64,000 bases of DNA from NCBI GenBank assembly GCA_032191425.1, contig CM063446.1:4030001-4094000 (forward strand), in the 5' to 3' direction. Under the pieces are notes generated by a model that worked only from the letters and a program-made list of their open reading frames with translations, had not been told where the DNA came from and did no database searches. Of this stretch, positions 52,215 to 62,788 are shown piece after piece (positions within the stretch are counted from its first letter, which is position 1; every line of letters starts with the position of its first letter). The stretch is from Lymantria dispar (taxonomy: Eukaryota; Arthropoda; Insecta; Lepidoptera; Erebidae). The translations under genes were made by a program, and so were the position numbers.

Positions 52215-52605
52215 TGCCATGCGGTGACGGATTAAGAATATAATTCACCACTCCCTATCTTGTCCGTGGATGTCGTAAAAGACGACTAAGGGATATAATA
52301 TGCATATAAGATCTGTGCAAGAGAAGGAAAACTCGAAATGAAACTATACCAATATGTAAGGGCCGACCACTGAGGACAGGGAACTCGGCACTGGTGGTCG
52401 GCCCAACAACGAAGGCGACGTGGGTACAGGTTGGTTATGGGTCCGCGCGCCGTCCTTTCGTCGCCCCGGACGGAATGAACCACGTGTGCGCTACCATAGT
52501 CCAACCATAAAAAAAAAATTATCAACATGTCAAATTCCCTCCCATTGTGGAGAAGGCCTGAGCCCAACAGTGGGATGTATGTGGGCTGCGATGATGATAT
52601 GCTAC
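52215..52605 (+). repeat. (ATG)n-tailed SINE-like repeat split by an R1 fragment
   Basis: 52215-52356 (GCGGTGACGGATTAAG to ACTATACCAATATGT) and 52513-52605 (TATCAACATGTCAAATTCCC to GGGCTGCGATGATGATATG). A further SINE-like scrap lies at 52650-52740. Confidence 0.75.
52357..52512 (+). mobile_element. R1-clade LINE 3'-UTR fragment
   Basis: Hairpin arms GGGCCGACCAC / GTGGTCGGCCC, GGTACAGGTTGGTTATGGG, TCGCCCCGGACGGAATG, poly(A) A9. Imperfect TSD TACCAATATGT / TATCAACATGT, equal to the SINE's own sequence. Confidence 0.75.
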
Positions 52606-52804
52606 TCATAGGCTCGAAATAAAACAACCCGTATTAACGTATATTATATAACAACCAGTCTGATATAATAGGGCATGGTATAATACGTTACTTTCCCTTC
52701 CTTTGTGAAGGAGGCACGAGTTCAGCAGTGAAATATTGCATAAAGTTTAAAAGAGATATCACTTTCACATTGCCGCCGAAATTCTTATCATGTGAATTAT
52801 ATAA

Positions 52805-52990
52805 GTATACTAGCTGACCCAACAGACATTGTTCTGTTCAAATAAAATAAAAGCAGCGCCACCTACCGGGTCTAATAGTAAATCTAAACCATTCTTGAAT
52901 TCCCAACACTCACAAAAAATTTCATCACTTCATCCAGCCGTTTAGGAGAAGTTCAATGACATACACAAGAAATTTATATATAAAGATAAG
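52805..52990 (-). repeat. CTAGCTGA-family repeat
   Basis: ACTAGCTGACCCAACAGACA, CCACCTACCGGGTC, CATCCAGCCGTTTAGGAG. Confidence 0.65.
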
Positions 52991-52999
52991 TATAATAGG

Positions 53000-53600
53000 A
53001 GGGAAAACTAAAAGGAAGAAAATTTTCAACTTGTACATTATTGATTTTTTTTCTATAACTGTAGTGGTTTTATCTGATCCATATTTAGGACATGGAGTTA
53101 CACAATTATTATTCCCGAACAACCGCACTATTATATTCTACTGAATGAACTAGTCAATAAAAATGTGAGGGAAAAAACAATTTTTTTACACCCTCCTTAC
53201 ACCTTCCAAAGTATTATGTTCTAATAAATACTGTAAATTGGGCAAAAATTTAAGCAATCACATTCTCTCCAAACTTGGATTGGACCCAACTTACTTTGAG
53301 TTATAGTCACCTCCGCTTGGTTCCCCAATAAACTAGTTGAAATCCCCTTCAAATCCCCGCACTTCCAGACATCTATGATTTTCCACTTTTTGACGTTTTC
53401 ATACAAGTTTATGTGCCAACTACTTCTGTATTGCATGTCTTTGGATATTTGTTGTGAATTAGAATACATTGCTGCAAGAAATTATTCGAAAATTCGTAAT
53501 AAATTAAATCTAAAGACTAACGGCGTTGTGGTTAGATTTGTAACTGTGGAAATATTTTGAATAAATTTTATTATATTATGATTTCTGATATTTACATTAA
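53000..53600. other. AT-rich spacer
   Basis: No gene recognised; short frames only. Confidence 0.35.
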
Positions 53601-53604
53601 AAAT

Positions 53605-53955
53605 GAAACTATTTTAAGGATTTTAGCGCGTTTGAATTTGATTTTGCCGCCCGTGACCATGAACGCTGAAAAGTGTTCGAAACGTCGTGCAATCATAAGG
53701 CAAATAACTGCACAGATAGCATAGTGGTTAAGATACAGATCTACAGTGCCAGTATCGTGGGCTCGAATCTCACGTAGGACAACACTTTGTGATATCCACA
53801 AATTGTTGTTCTGATTCTGGATGTAATTTGTGTCCAATAATTATGTTTGTAAAGTTCACCGCAAAGCAAGGACTACTTCTTTAGTACAGGTGTTGTCTTT
53901 TCTTAAAAAAAACTACCAACGCGATAAAATCCGCAAAAAGTTTTACTTATTAATA
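53605..53955. repeat. Hairpin MITE-like repeat interrupted by a tRNA-SINE
   Basis: Left part 53605-53705 (AAACTATTTTAAGGATTTTAGCG, GCCCGTGACCATGAACGC, TTCGAAACGTCGTGC), right part 53918-53955 (CAACGCGATAAAATCCGC). Confidence 0.65.
53706..53917 (+). repeat. tRNA-derived SINE in a hairpin MITE
   Basis: ACTGCACAGATAGCATAGTGG, GGGCTCGAATCTCACG (B-box-like), TTGTTGTTCTGATTCTGG, GTACAGGTGTTGTCTTTTC, poly(A)-like end A8. Confidence 0.75.
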
Positions 53956-53959
53956 TTTT

Positions 53960-55430
53960 GGAAGTTTATATTTTACACATAAAATAAGCCAATGAATAAT
54001 TCATGACTATTAATTAATTGCGTAAAGACCGTTGCTAGATTTTGACCAAATTTTATATAGTTAAGTTCTAAAGAAAGCCATTTTCAACAATTAACTATGA
54101 AATTGCCATTAATTTTAACAATATGAAATAAAATGCACTTAACGTTTTGATAAAATAAAACTATTTTTACTAGAGTACTTAACGGTGATAAAATTCGTAA
54201 CAATATTTTTATATTTATTTATAAAATTAGAAATGATTCTCTCAACCTTTTCACAATATCTGATGAAGTCACTAAGCTACGATTTATGCTTTTAATATCT
54301 GTCTGGCAGCACTTAGTAGATAATAAACCCTCAAATTCAGATATTTTGCCACCGATAACATGAAACACTACTCATCTGTGGTTGAATATCAAAATAAATG
54401 AGATGACAAATTGGTGTTAAATCTACCTCAACGATTTAACCCGAAAATTATTAAATGTCATTTTTTATTATATAAATAAATTTTTGATTGGAATTTTCTC
54501 TGGATTGCGTTGATTTTAGACATTAAAATGGCCGCTAGTTGTGATATATCTAAGCTGTGGTCAAACGTTTATACTTAGATTTTCTGGCTAAGTTAATTCA
54601 CAGTGATGGCTTTAAGTACTGTTTATATCATTTATTTGTATGTATATGCATATACATGCTCCACCTTAGGTCCACAGGTGCAAAATGTCTAAGGCATTAA
54701 GTTTTGCCTTGTACCTTTGTCTTGTGCAGAAATTATAAGTGATTTTTTTTTTACCATTTATCACAAACACATACCAAATATTTATAAAATACTCAATACA
54801 CCACAGAGGCATGCATCAAAGCACCCTCCACTCGATTAGGGCCATTCTTTCCTCAAAATAAATATGAACAATAATAAAAAGGGGCGATATATTATGGGCT
54901 CGTTGAGGCCAATCGCGTTATGACAGGTGACGGAGCCTAAAGCCAAAAAACGGCCAGTCATCACCAAATGATTACCGGCCTCCTTGGATGTCAGATCACT
55001 TTTCTTTATTGACCAAGATTGAAAAAAAGAATAAGGTTTTTATTCTTTTCTTATTGAAAGGAATCATACCAACCAGCCATATATATAGTATGTTTTTGTT
55101 AGCCTCGCTTGTTTTGTCCGCAAAATAAGGTCAAATATTTTAATGTCTGTAATATTAAGGGTTTGAATTGCCATGTTGGATAGACAAAATAGGTCAGTTA
55201 ACTGCAACTCTAGACATTTCACAATTTCTTTGATATTATAAATTAAAAATAATGAATATGCACGTATTCTGTTAATTTATTTATTGCTTTAGTTTTGTAT
55301 TTAAAATAAATCTATATCTTTAACTAAATAATGATACTCGTGTCGTTAAGTTCTTTACAAACATAATTAGCAAATGTAAATAACACTATGATTCAAAATA
55401 ATAGGGATAAAAAATTAATGGTTACAGTAA
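53960..55430. other. Long AT-rich spacer
   Basis: About 1.5 kb with no gene, no repeat that I recognise, and only short frames. It may be single-copy sequence. Confidence 0.4.
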
Positions 55431-55436
55431 CGGGCT

Positions 55437-55515
55437 GGCCACGGACCTGGGATCACGCCACCCTTTCGTCACCCCAGACGGAATGGATGCTGTGCTGATA
55501 TGCCGCTATAAAAGA
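55437..55515 (+). mobile_element. Old R1-like LINE 3'-UTR fragment
   Basis: CCACCCTTTCGTCACCCCAG, ACGGAATGGATG. Only the last blocks of the UTR are recognisable. Confidence 0.45.
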
Positions 55516-55756
55516 CAGAGTCAAATAATAATTTATATGTAAACAAATATAATTAGCGCTAAAATTCACGATCATACACAGATACACAGCTTATAAGCAC
55601 TCTACTATGCTCATACATATATCATCTGTACAAATTAATATTTACTCGAATGTTCACGCATCCATACATCAACACTAATGGTCTTAGGCATCCCTATGAA
55701 TTGTAAATAATATAATCTTAATGAATTCTGACGTTTACGTGAGTATTACACATTTT

Positions 55757-55885
55757 AAATAAAACTACTTTACGGACTCAAGACAGTCTGCCCGTGACCA
55801 TGAACGCTGCAAAGTGTTCGAAACGTCGGGTAATCAAAAATCAAATACAAACGCGATAAAATCCGTAAAGTAGTTTTATTTAAAA
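55757..55885. mobile_element. Hairpin MITE-like repeat, both arms present
   Basis: AAATAAAACTACTTTACGG at 55757 and CCGTAAAGTAGTTTTATTT at the right end; core CCCGTGACCATGAACGC, TTCGAAACGTCGGG. Part of the left arm is deleted. Confidence 0.75.
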
Positions 55886-55925
55886 TAATATAATCTTTAC
55901 GCTTTGTGGGTAAGGATGGCATCCA

Positions 55926-56096
55926 GGAGCGACCAGGGTATCCCACCAGGTCACTGATGTCAAGGATTCGGTGCCAGTGGTCAGTCCAATGGTGAAGAGG
56001 AGAGAATACAGCGAGTTATGGGGTCATGCTCCGCCCTGTCGTCACTCCGGATGGGATGGACGGCGTGCGTTACGATAGCGTGCCAAACAAGAACGT
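55926..56096 (+). mobile_element. R1-like LINE 3'-UTR fragment, decayed, 9-bp TSD
   Basis: CACTGATGTCAAGGATTCGG, CCAGTGGTCAGTCCAATGG, CTGTCGTCACTCCGGATGG. TSD TGGCATCCA at 55917-55925 and 56097-56105. Confidence 0.65.
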
Positions 56097-56295
56097 TGGC
56101 ATCCACAGTTCATTCTATAATGCGTTCTCAGAGAAGCGCTAGTCCTTAGGAGTTCCCTAGTCAGTTTTATGGCTACGAGTATGATCAATCGTCACACTGC
56201 TCTTGGGTATCGCATAAGATTTTGCAATATGCGGACGAAGAAGAATATAAGACGATGATAATGATCATTAGTTTCATAGAGAAATATAAGATTCA

Positions 56296-56505
56296 TCATA
56301 ATCCTAGCTCATATACGTCCCATTGCTGGGCTCGAGCCTCCTCCACTATAGGAGGAAAATTTACCTTACATGCTGGTCAGATAGGTCGGTATAGGGTTAT
56401 GATTCGAGTTTTATTTCTCTTACATAGATGCTAGGTATATCTATATGTAAACGCCAAGATAGGGATTGGTGAATTGTATTCTTATACCGTCACCACATGG
56501 GAGCC
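56296..56505 (-). repeat. (ATG)n-tailed SINE-like repeat
   Basis: ATCATAATCCTAGCTCATATACG, GCTGGGCTCGAGCCTCC, ACCGTCACCACATGGG. Confidence 0.7.
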
Positions 56506-56509
56506 AGCA

Positions 56510-57590
56510 CACTATCCCTGTACTCTAAATAAAATAACTAGATACATGATAAAAACAATAAAAATAAAAAATACCGTTACGGTAGTTATCATAAACAAAA
56601 ACAAATATTAAAGAAAATAAATGAAACAATTTAGTTAATGATCATAACTGATTAAAACACAATGATTACGCTTAATTAAAATCGTGGCCTTTCAAAACTC
56701 GCTATTGTAACTCCATATTTATACCTTAGAACGTTATTAAACCTGGCGGCAACGATAACAGCTTTATAAAGGGCGCATTGTGTTCTGCCAACCCTTGAAC
56801 CTTTACAAGCGTAATAGAAAATATTGTCGGCGAAATTAAGTTATTTTGACTTAAGAATAATTTTAAGAAACTTTTGGCGTTATTAAAATTAATGGCTTCT
56901 TGTCGTGTTATGCAGCCAGCTATATTTAATAAGGTGAAACTTTTTTAAAGACCTTTTTGTTAAAAGTATGAACAGCATTATTAATTGTGTTTAGTTTCTA
57001 AAGAACTTTTTTATATAAACACTTTATGCAAATGTCTGCAGCGTTTAGTTTTTATTTGCATTTAATGAAAGTGTAAAGTTTTAATTCTTGTTGCTTAACG
57101 AGCATAGTTTTATTAATTTCTTTTGTAAATATGAATATACTTCAGAGTGAGTCATTTAGCTGTTAATTTTTTAACAGTTAGAAGAAACTAATTTTTATTT
57201 TTGTGTGTAATATAATTGTCTTTTAACTTATTTCCTCATACCTCGTATGTAAGTCAGATAGTCAGTTTTAGTAAATATGTAACTAGTTTTATCTCAAAAG
57301 ATTTGCAATGGAAATTTGGCAGAACGGGATAACGCGCGTAAAGTATTTTATTTATTTACATTAGTTACACTTTAGCACTTTTTTGACATAACATTATATA
57401 AGTATAAACGCCAAAAACTTTATTTAATACAGCACCTTAAAGTTATGGTCGAATGGTTGTAGATTAAAGTCGGCAGTTGTCATATTGTATATAGATCGGT
57501 TTACTAAATTTACTTAATAGTATTAAAATTAAATAAACCGCTCAAAATATCCACTATTGTAGGCAGTAGTAACAAATGATTCTTATAATA
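56510..57590. other. AT-rich spacer
   Basis: No gene or repeat recognised in about 1.1 kb. Confidence 0.4.
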
Positions 57591-57591
57591 T

Positions 57592-57765
57592 ACTAGCTGA
57601 CCCAACAGACGTTGTTCTGTACAAATAAAGTGCCACCTACTGGACCAATTGTAAATCTAAACCATTCTCGAGTCCCCTTGAACACACACAAAAAATTTCG
57701 TCAACATCGGTCCAGTCGTTTAGGAGGAGTTCTGTGACATACACACGTACGCAAGGAATAGACTA
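57592..57765 (-). repeat. CTAGCTGA-family repeat
   Basis: ACTAGCTGACCCAACAGACG, CCACCTACTGGACC, GGTCCAGTCGTTTAGGAGG. Confidence 0.65.
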
Positions 57766-57867
57766 GCTAACACGCGCAAATTTGTTTGAGTCACGTAAGA
57801 GAAAACAGGGTAAGGGAGAGTGCGTCGTAGGTATACGCACGCAACGAAAGCTCTCGAAGATGGAACT

Positions 57868-58070
57868 GCAAAGATGGCGTAGCGGTTAAGATACCGACCT
57901 ACGGTACCAGTGTCGTGGTTTCGAATCCCACGTAGGATAACGCTGTGCTATACATAAATTGTTGTTCTGAGTCTGTATATAATTTGTGTCCATTAATTAT
58001 ATGTTTGTAAAGTCCCACCGCAGTAAAAGGATTATTTCCTTACTTATTCCAGGGTGTCTTTCTTTAAAAA
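57868..58070 (+). repeat. tRNA-derived SINE
   Basis: CTGCAAAGATGGCGTAGCGG, GTGGTTTCGAATCCCACG, TTGTTGTTCTGAGTCTG, TTAATTATATGTTTGTAAAG, TTCCAGGGTGTCTTTC, then A9. Confidence 0.8.
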
Positions 58071-58084
58071 AAAATATCCTATTT

Positions 58085-61000
58085 TAACGAAATATTATAA
58101 TTTTATTGTAAAAAAGGGCAGGGAATGGGGGAGAACGGGCGTAACATCTATCCGACCCCAACCGTCAACCTCACCTGCACGCGCGGACACATATTTCATC
58201 CGCGACGGTATTCTTGCAATACCGTGGTCCTCCTGCTAGATAACGAACGAGGCAATGGCGACCGAGCAATGGCGGTATAACCATACACCTGACCAGTGGT
58301 CAGAAGAGGCTTCAAGAGCCTTAGAGGTTTAAATAACTCCAAAAGTTTGGTGCAGAAGGCAAGGGGAAACCACTGCAACTATTTTCCCGCGAAAATCATC
58401 ATGCAAGTAAATTCAAATGAATCACGTCTGCCATGCAAACTGCGTAGCGAACGGCGCCGCGCCGCGTCCGGGGCGCACGGTGGGAAATGGGTTACCGGCC
58501 ATGTTGGGGTAGGAGACCAGGCCCAACATAGAAATAATACTACTGGAATCTGTGTTAAGCTGCGAAAGATTCAGAAGATGGGGACTTGGAACATTCGAGG
58601 CCTACTATAACCCGGCAAATTGGACATATTAGAACGAGAGGTGACCCGGTGTGGTTTATGTCTTTGCGAACTGAGTGAGACCCACTGGAAGGGCAACGGC
58701 CATTTCTCTACTGACTCCCATGTCATCTATTTTTCCGGCAATGACAATAGCAGCCAAAATGGGGTGGGATTTCTTGTTCCGAAGTATCATAATAATAGTG
58801 TATTAGGATACGAGCCAGTCAGTGACCGAATTATATCTCTAAAGTTAAAAGCATCACCTATGAATTTGAACATCATACAAGTCTATGCCCCTACTAGCAC
58901 AGCTAACTCTGACATCATTGAGAGTTTCTACACAGAGTTACAAGAGGTAATAGCAAAAGTTTCCAATAGAGAACTACTCATAATCATGGGAGATTTTAAC
59001 TCCAAAATCGGCAGTACTCATCAAGAATACAATAACTGCGTGGGTAAGTTTAGACTTGGCTTATGTAATGAAAGAGGCGAAAGATTAATGCAGTTTGCGA
59101 GTGAAAATAATCTGATTATAGCAAATAGTTTATTTCAGCACCATCCACGACGACTATACACCTGGACATCACCAGGGGGAAAATATCGCAATCAGATTGA
59201 TTATATTTTTAGTTAAATCTCGCTGGCGCTCCTCTATTCTCAATGCCCATACACTACCCGGGGCCTGTTGTGGCTCGGACCACGAACTTCTGATCACAAA
59301 GATACGATTGAAACTGAAAGCTGCTCGACACTCCAACAAACAAAGAAGGATCGAAGTATCAGACAAAGTAAAGTTCAACGCGGTTTTCGAGCAAAACTGG
59401 GTAAAATGGACTAACATGAACCACAATGAGGCTACACCGGACATACTATGGAACCAAGCTAAAGAGCTCATCCTAAATGCAGCAGCTGAATCGAAACCAT
59501 CATCGGTAATGCCTAAAAGACAACAATGGATGACTGACGGTACTCTTGCTTTAATCGAAGATAGACGACGCAAAAAATCTGAAGGAATAGGTAGGAGAGA
59601 GCTGAATAAGCTGTCTGCCATTATTCAGACAAACTGCAGACGAGACCATAATTTCCATCTTCAAAGAATTTGCGATGAGGTCGAAAAACATTCCACAAAA
59701 CATGAAACAAGAGATACTACTACCATAAAATTCGTATCATCACTAAATCGTTACCTCGTAAAAGCTGGGCAATTGAAGATAAAAAAAATAAAGTGGTAAC
59801 AGAGCTAGACCAAATCTCTGAAACATGGAAGCGCTACTGTCAGTCACTGTTCCAAGATCCGCAGTCGGAAGCCGGAAATCCTTTTGTCAGAAGTCATAGC
59901 TGCTATTAAACACATCAAAAGTAGAAAAGCAACCGGAAAAGATGCGATTCCCATTGAAACGATAAAAGGAGAGCGCGGAGACCACATGTTTCATACTATT
60001 TGCAATAAAGTGTGGCAAAGCGGAATTTGGCCATCAGAATGGACACATACTATATTCACTCCCCCTACATAAAAAAGGCTCTACCAAAAAATGCACTAAT
60101 TACCGCCTCATCGCATTAATTTCACATGCCAGCAAAATTTTACTGCATATTCTTAATGAACGATTAAAAACTTATTTATCCAAAGAAATTGCTCCAGAAC
60201 AAGCTGGATTTGTGAGGGGTAGAGGCACTAGAGAACAAATTCTCATTGTACGCCAGATTATCGAGAAAGCGCGCGAGTTCAACAAGCCGGTATACATTTG
60301 TTTTGTTGATTTTTCTAAAGCATTCGATTCAGTGAAATGGCCAATTCTGTGGAGAACGTTGCTGGACATGGGCATACCAAAACATCTTGTACACCTTTAA
60401 AGACGTTTATACGAGGAAGGGTCAGCCTCAGTACGCACAGATAACACCTTATCAAGTGACTTCCATCCGAGTGCTGGTGTTCGCCAAGGGTGTATCTTAT
60501 CTCCACTTCTATTCAATGCGTACACCGAGCTTATCATGCGCATCACTTTGGAAGACTGGGCAGACGGTGTTACAGTTGGTGGCTATAGGATAACAAATTT
60601 GCGTTATGCGGATGATACCACCTTATTTGCGACGAGTGCACAATACATAGAAGAGCTGCTGTCTAAGATGGAAAGTATAAGCCTTGAGTTTGGGTTAAAG
60701 ATTAACCATTCTAAGACTAAGGTGATGATTGTTGACCGCGCCAACAGTAACATGGAGGAAGTAAGTCAGATCGCGAGCTGTGACGTTGTCCAAAACTATA
60801 TATATCTTGGCACTTTAATTTCCAACAATGGCGGTTGCATAGATGAAATAAAGAGACGTATGGCCATCACAAGAGCAGCAATGGTTAAGATGAAGAAAAT
60901 ATGGAGGAATCGAAACATCACGAAGGCCACAAAAACCAGACTCGTACGAACCCTTATCTTCCCCATATTTCTATGCGCTGCTGAAACATGGACTTTACGA

Positions 61001-61438
61001 GAAGTGGAAAGGAAGAAGATAGACGCGCTGGAGATGTGGTGTTGGAGAAAAATGCTTGGAGTATCATGGACCGAATTTCGAACCAATATTTCGATACTTC
61101 AAGAACTCGGCATCGAGCAGCGTCTATTTTCTATAGTACAGTCTCGTATACTATCTTTTTTCGGATATGTTGCCAGACGTAATGGCCGGTCTATAGAACG
61201 CCTCGTTGTCCAGGGCAGGGTGGAAGGCACCAGGCCGCGTGGGAGGGCACCCATGCGATGGACCGATCAGATTAGATCTGCTGTGGGTGGTCTTTTAAAT
61301 GAGTGTACTAGGATGTCCTCAAATAGAAAAACATGGCGAAATATCGTGAAGCAAATAACATCTGCCTCATCCCATGCTACATAATGATCACGACCGTTTT
61401 GCCAAGAACGAACCGACTAAGAAGAAGAATTGTAAAAA
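58085..61438 (+). mobile_element. RTE-clade LINE (family RTE-A), nearly full length but dead
   Basis: About 3.35 kb: a GC-richer leader (58110-58570), endonuclease, reverse transcriptase and a 3' end with GACTAAGAAGAAGAA, an (AAG)n-type tail unlike the (ATG)n tail of RTE-B. The 5' boundary is not sharp and no TSD could be assigned. An hAT-type MITE sits immediately downstream. Confidence 0.8.
58578..61384 (+). pseudogene. RTE-A endonuclease / reverse transcriptase pseudogene
   Basis: MGTWNIRGLL starts the endonuclease, interrupted by a stop at 58608-58610 where PGKL follows. The endonuclease continues SETHWKGNGHFSTDSH, YFSGNDN, QVYAPTS, MGDFNSKIG, HPRRLYTWTSPGGKYRNQID, then shifts frame near 59210 to RWRSSILNAHTLPGACCGSDH. 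Further shifts lie in an A8 run near 59785, near 59875 and near 60065. The reverse transcriptase holds YRLIALISHASKI, FVDFSKAFDSVKW, a stop at 60398-60400, GVRQGCILSPLLFN, LRYADDTTLF (YADD), and the typical C-terminal RWTDQIRSAVG to SSHAT-stop at 61384. The endonuclease part is what databases often label 'craniofacial development protein 2-like'; here it is clearly an RTE. Several frameshifts and stops make it inactive. Confidence 0.88.
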
Positions 61439-61449
61439 AATCCTATACT

Positions 61450-61843
61450 CTTAGAATAATAACGTATAGAAGGATAGTGTCAATACTTCGAAGGTTCGAA
61501 ATTTGAATCTAAAAATACTAATGGCGCGCAATCGATTACACACGCACATACGCACACCACTATACAAATGATGAAATCAAATTTTGTTTTATATTAACAT
61601 AAATCGTCGAAATACTTTTAAAAGTCACGTTAAAACCTTTTTAAGTTTTACAAATGTGTTATGACACCATTTGAATGCACAAACCGTCATAATTATCTAT
61701 TTATTTTTTAAGAGTTGCGTACGTACGTGCAGTACAATGACTTGTACATTACGGAACGGTTCCGGCGTAGGCTCCATTAGGCTCTAATTGAAATGCTTCA
61801 CTTTTTGTGCGCGAACTTACCTTCTATATGTTATTATTCTAAG
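61450..61843 (+). mobile_element. hAT-type MITE, 394 bp
   Basis: Ends CTTAGAATAATAACGTATAG and CTATATGTTATTATTCTAAG. TSD CCTATACT (61442-61449) and CCTATATT (61844-61851), one mismatch. Confidence 0.85.
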
Positions 61844-61854
61844 CCTATATTATT

Positions 61855-62385
61855 ATAATTAAAAATATTAAAGAATCATTAATAATATGAAAGAGTTATT
61901 TAGCAACAGTTGCGATTGATTCATTTATTTTTCGATTTAGACCACTCGGTTTGAGTATTTGTCAAAATGTCAATGGTTGAAAATCGGTTAAGATGCCAAA
62001 TGTTTAAAATAACAACGGTTACAATGGTAAAGTCTATCAAGACATGAAAATATTTGTTATGATAACTAAAATAAATATTTTACAAAGGGCTTTCTTAAAA
62101 TCCGTTGTTTATGTATATCAAAAGGAGGCAATTTCAAATTTAAAAAAATTACACCTAAAGAAACATTAACAAAAAGAATTTATTAATTTATACACATATT
62201 AAAGACTTTGTAATATTACGGCACCCAAAAATATTAAGTAAAAGACTACTTTCATAGCAATATTTAAAATGTTTTTTTTTTCGTTCATCAAGCGCAAAGA
62301 CAATGGAAAACAAATAACGACCAAATACTTTTCGTTCTGAATTTAAAAGTAACGATTCGTAGTGTACCACTAAACTTGGTTTTGA
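61855..62385. other. AT-rich spacer
   Basis: No gene recognised. Confidence 0.4.
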
Positions 62386-62386
62386 C

Positions 62387-62761
62387 TTGAGCGGTGCCCG
62401 GACGATCCTTATTGGAAAACTTTTCGCCTCTAGATGGCATCCGAACGAATCAGATATAATAGCAATCGTTCCTCTTGAACGTACTTTGATTCGACATCAA
62501 CATTGTTTTTGGACGAAATGGATTTTTCCACTGAAAGAAATTGAAAGCACACCGTTCAATTTGTTATTTATAGGTGAAAGTTTTTATAATTATTTCAAAA
62601 TCATTATATTTATTTCATTACTGGCAATATCACTTGCCGGCAATTCGCTTGGCATTGGTTTTAGATGTGTTGGTAGAGTTTTTGGCTGGAATCTGAAGTG
62701 TCATGTGGTGTTCTTGTATTATATTCAATATCTTAGTGTTTTAACGTGTTATGTTGAATAA
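62387..62761 (+). other. Unrecognised 124-codon open frame
   Basis: It opens MSGARTILIG and contains a hydrophobic stretch IIIFISLLAISLAG at about residues 72-85 that could span a membrane. I do not recognise a family. It ends 27 bp before the poly(A) of the R1 copy. In an AT-rich region a frame of this length may be chance; no splice sites or repeat match argue either way. Confidence 0.2.
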
Positions 62762-62788
62762 TCTTGATGGCATTTTATGTAATATATA

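Noticed and set aside
57868..57940. tRNA gene
   Set aside because: A-box and B-box are present but stems do not pair as a cloverleaf, and the SINE tail follows; the same holds for the heads at 2975, 14637, 19130, 21691, 24310 and 53706.
58620..59216. Host gene 'craniofacial development protein 2'
   Set aside because: The endonuclease is followed by a YADD reverse transcriptase and an (AAG)n tail, so it is an RTE retrotransposon.
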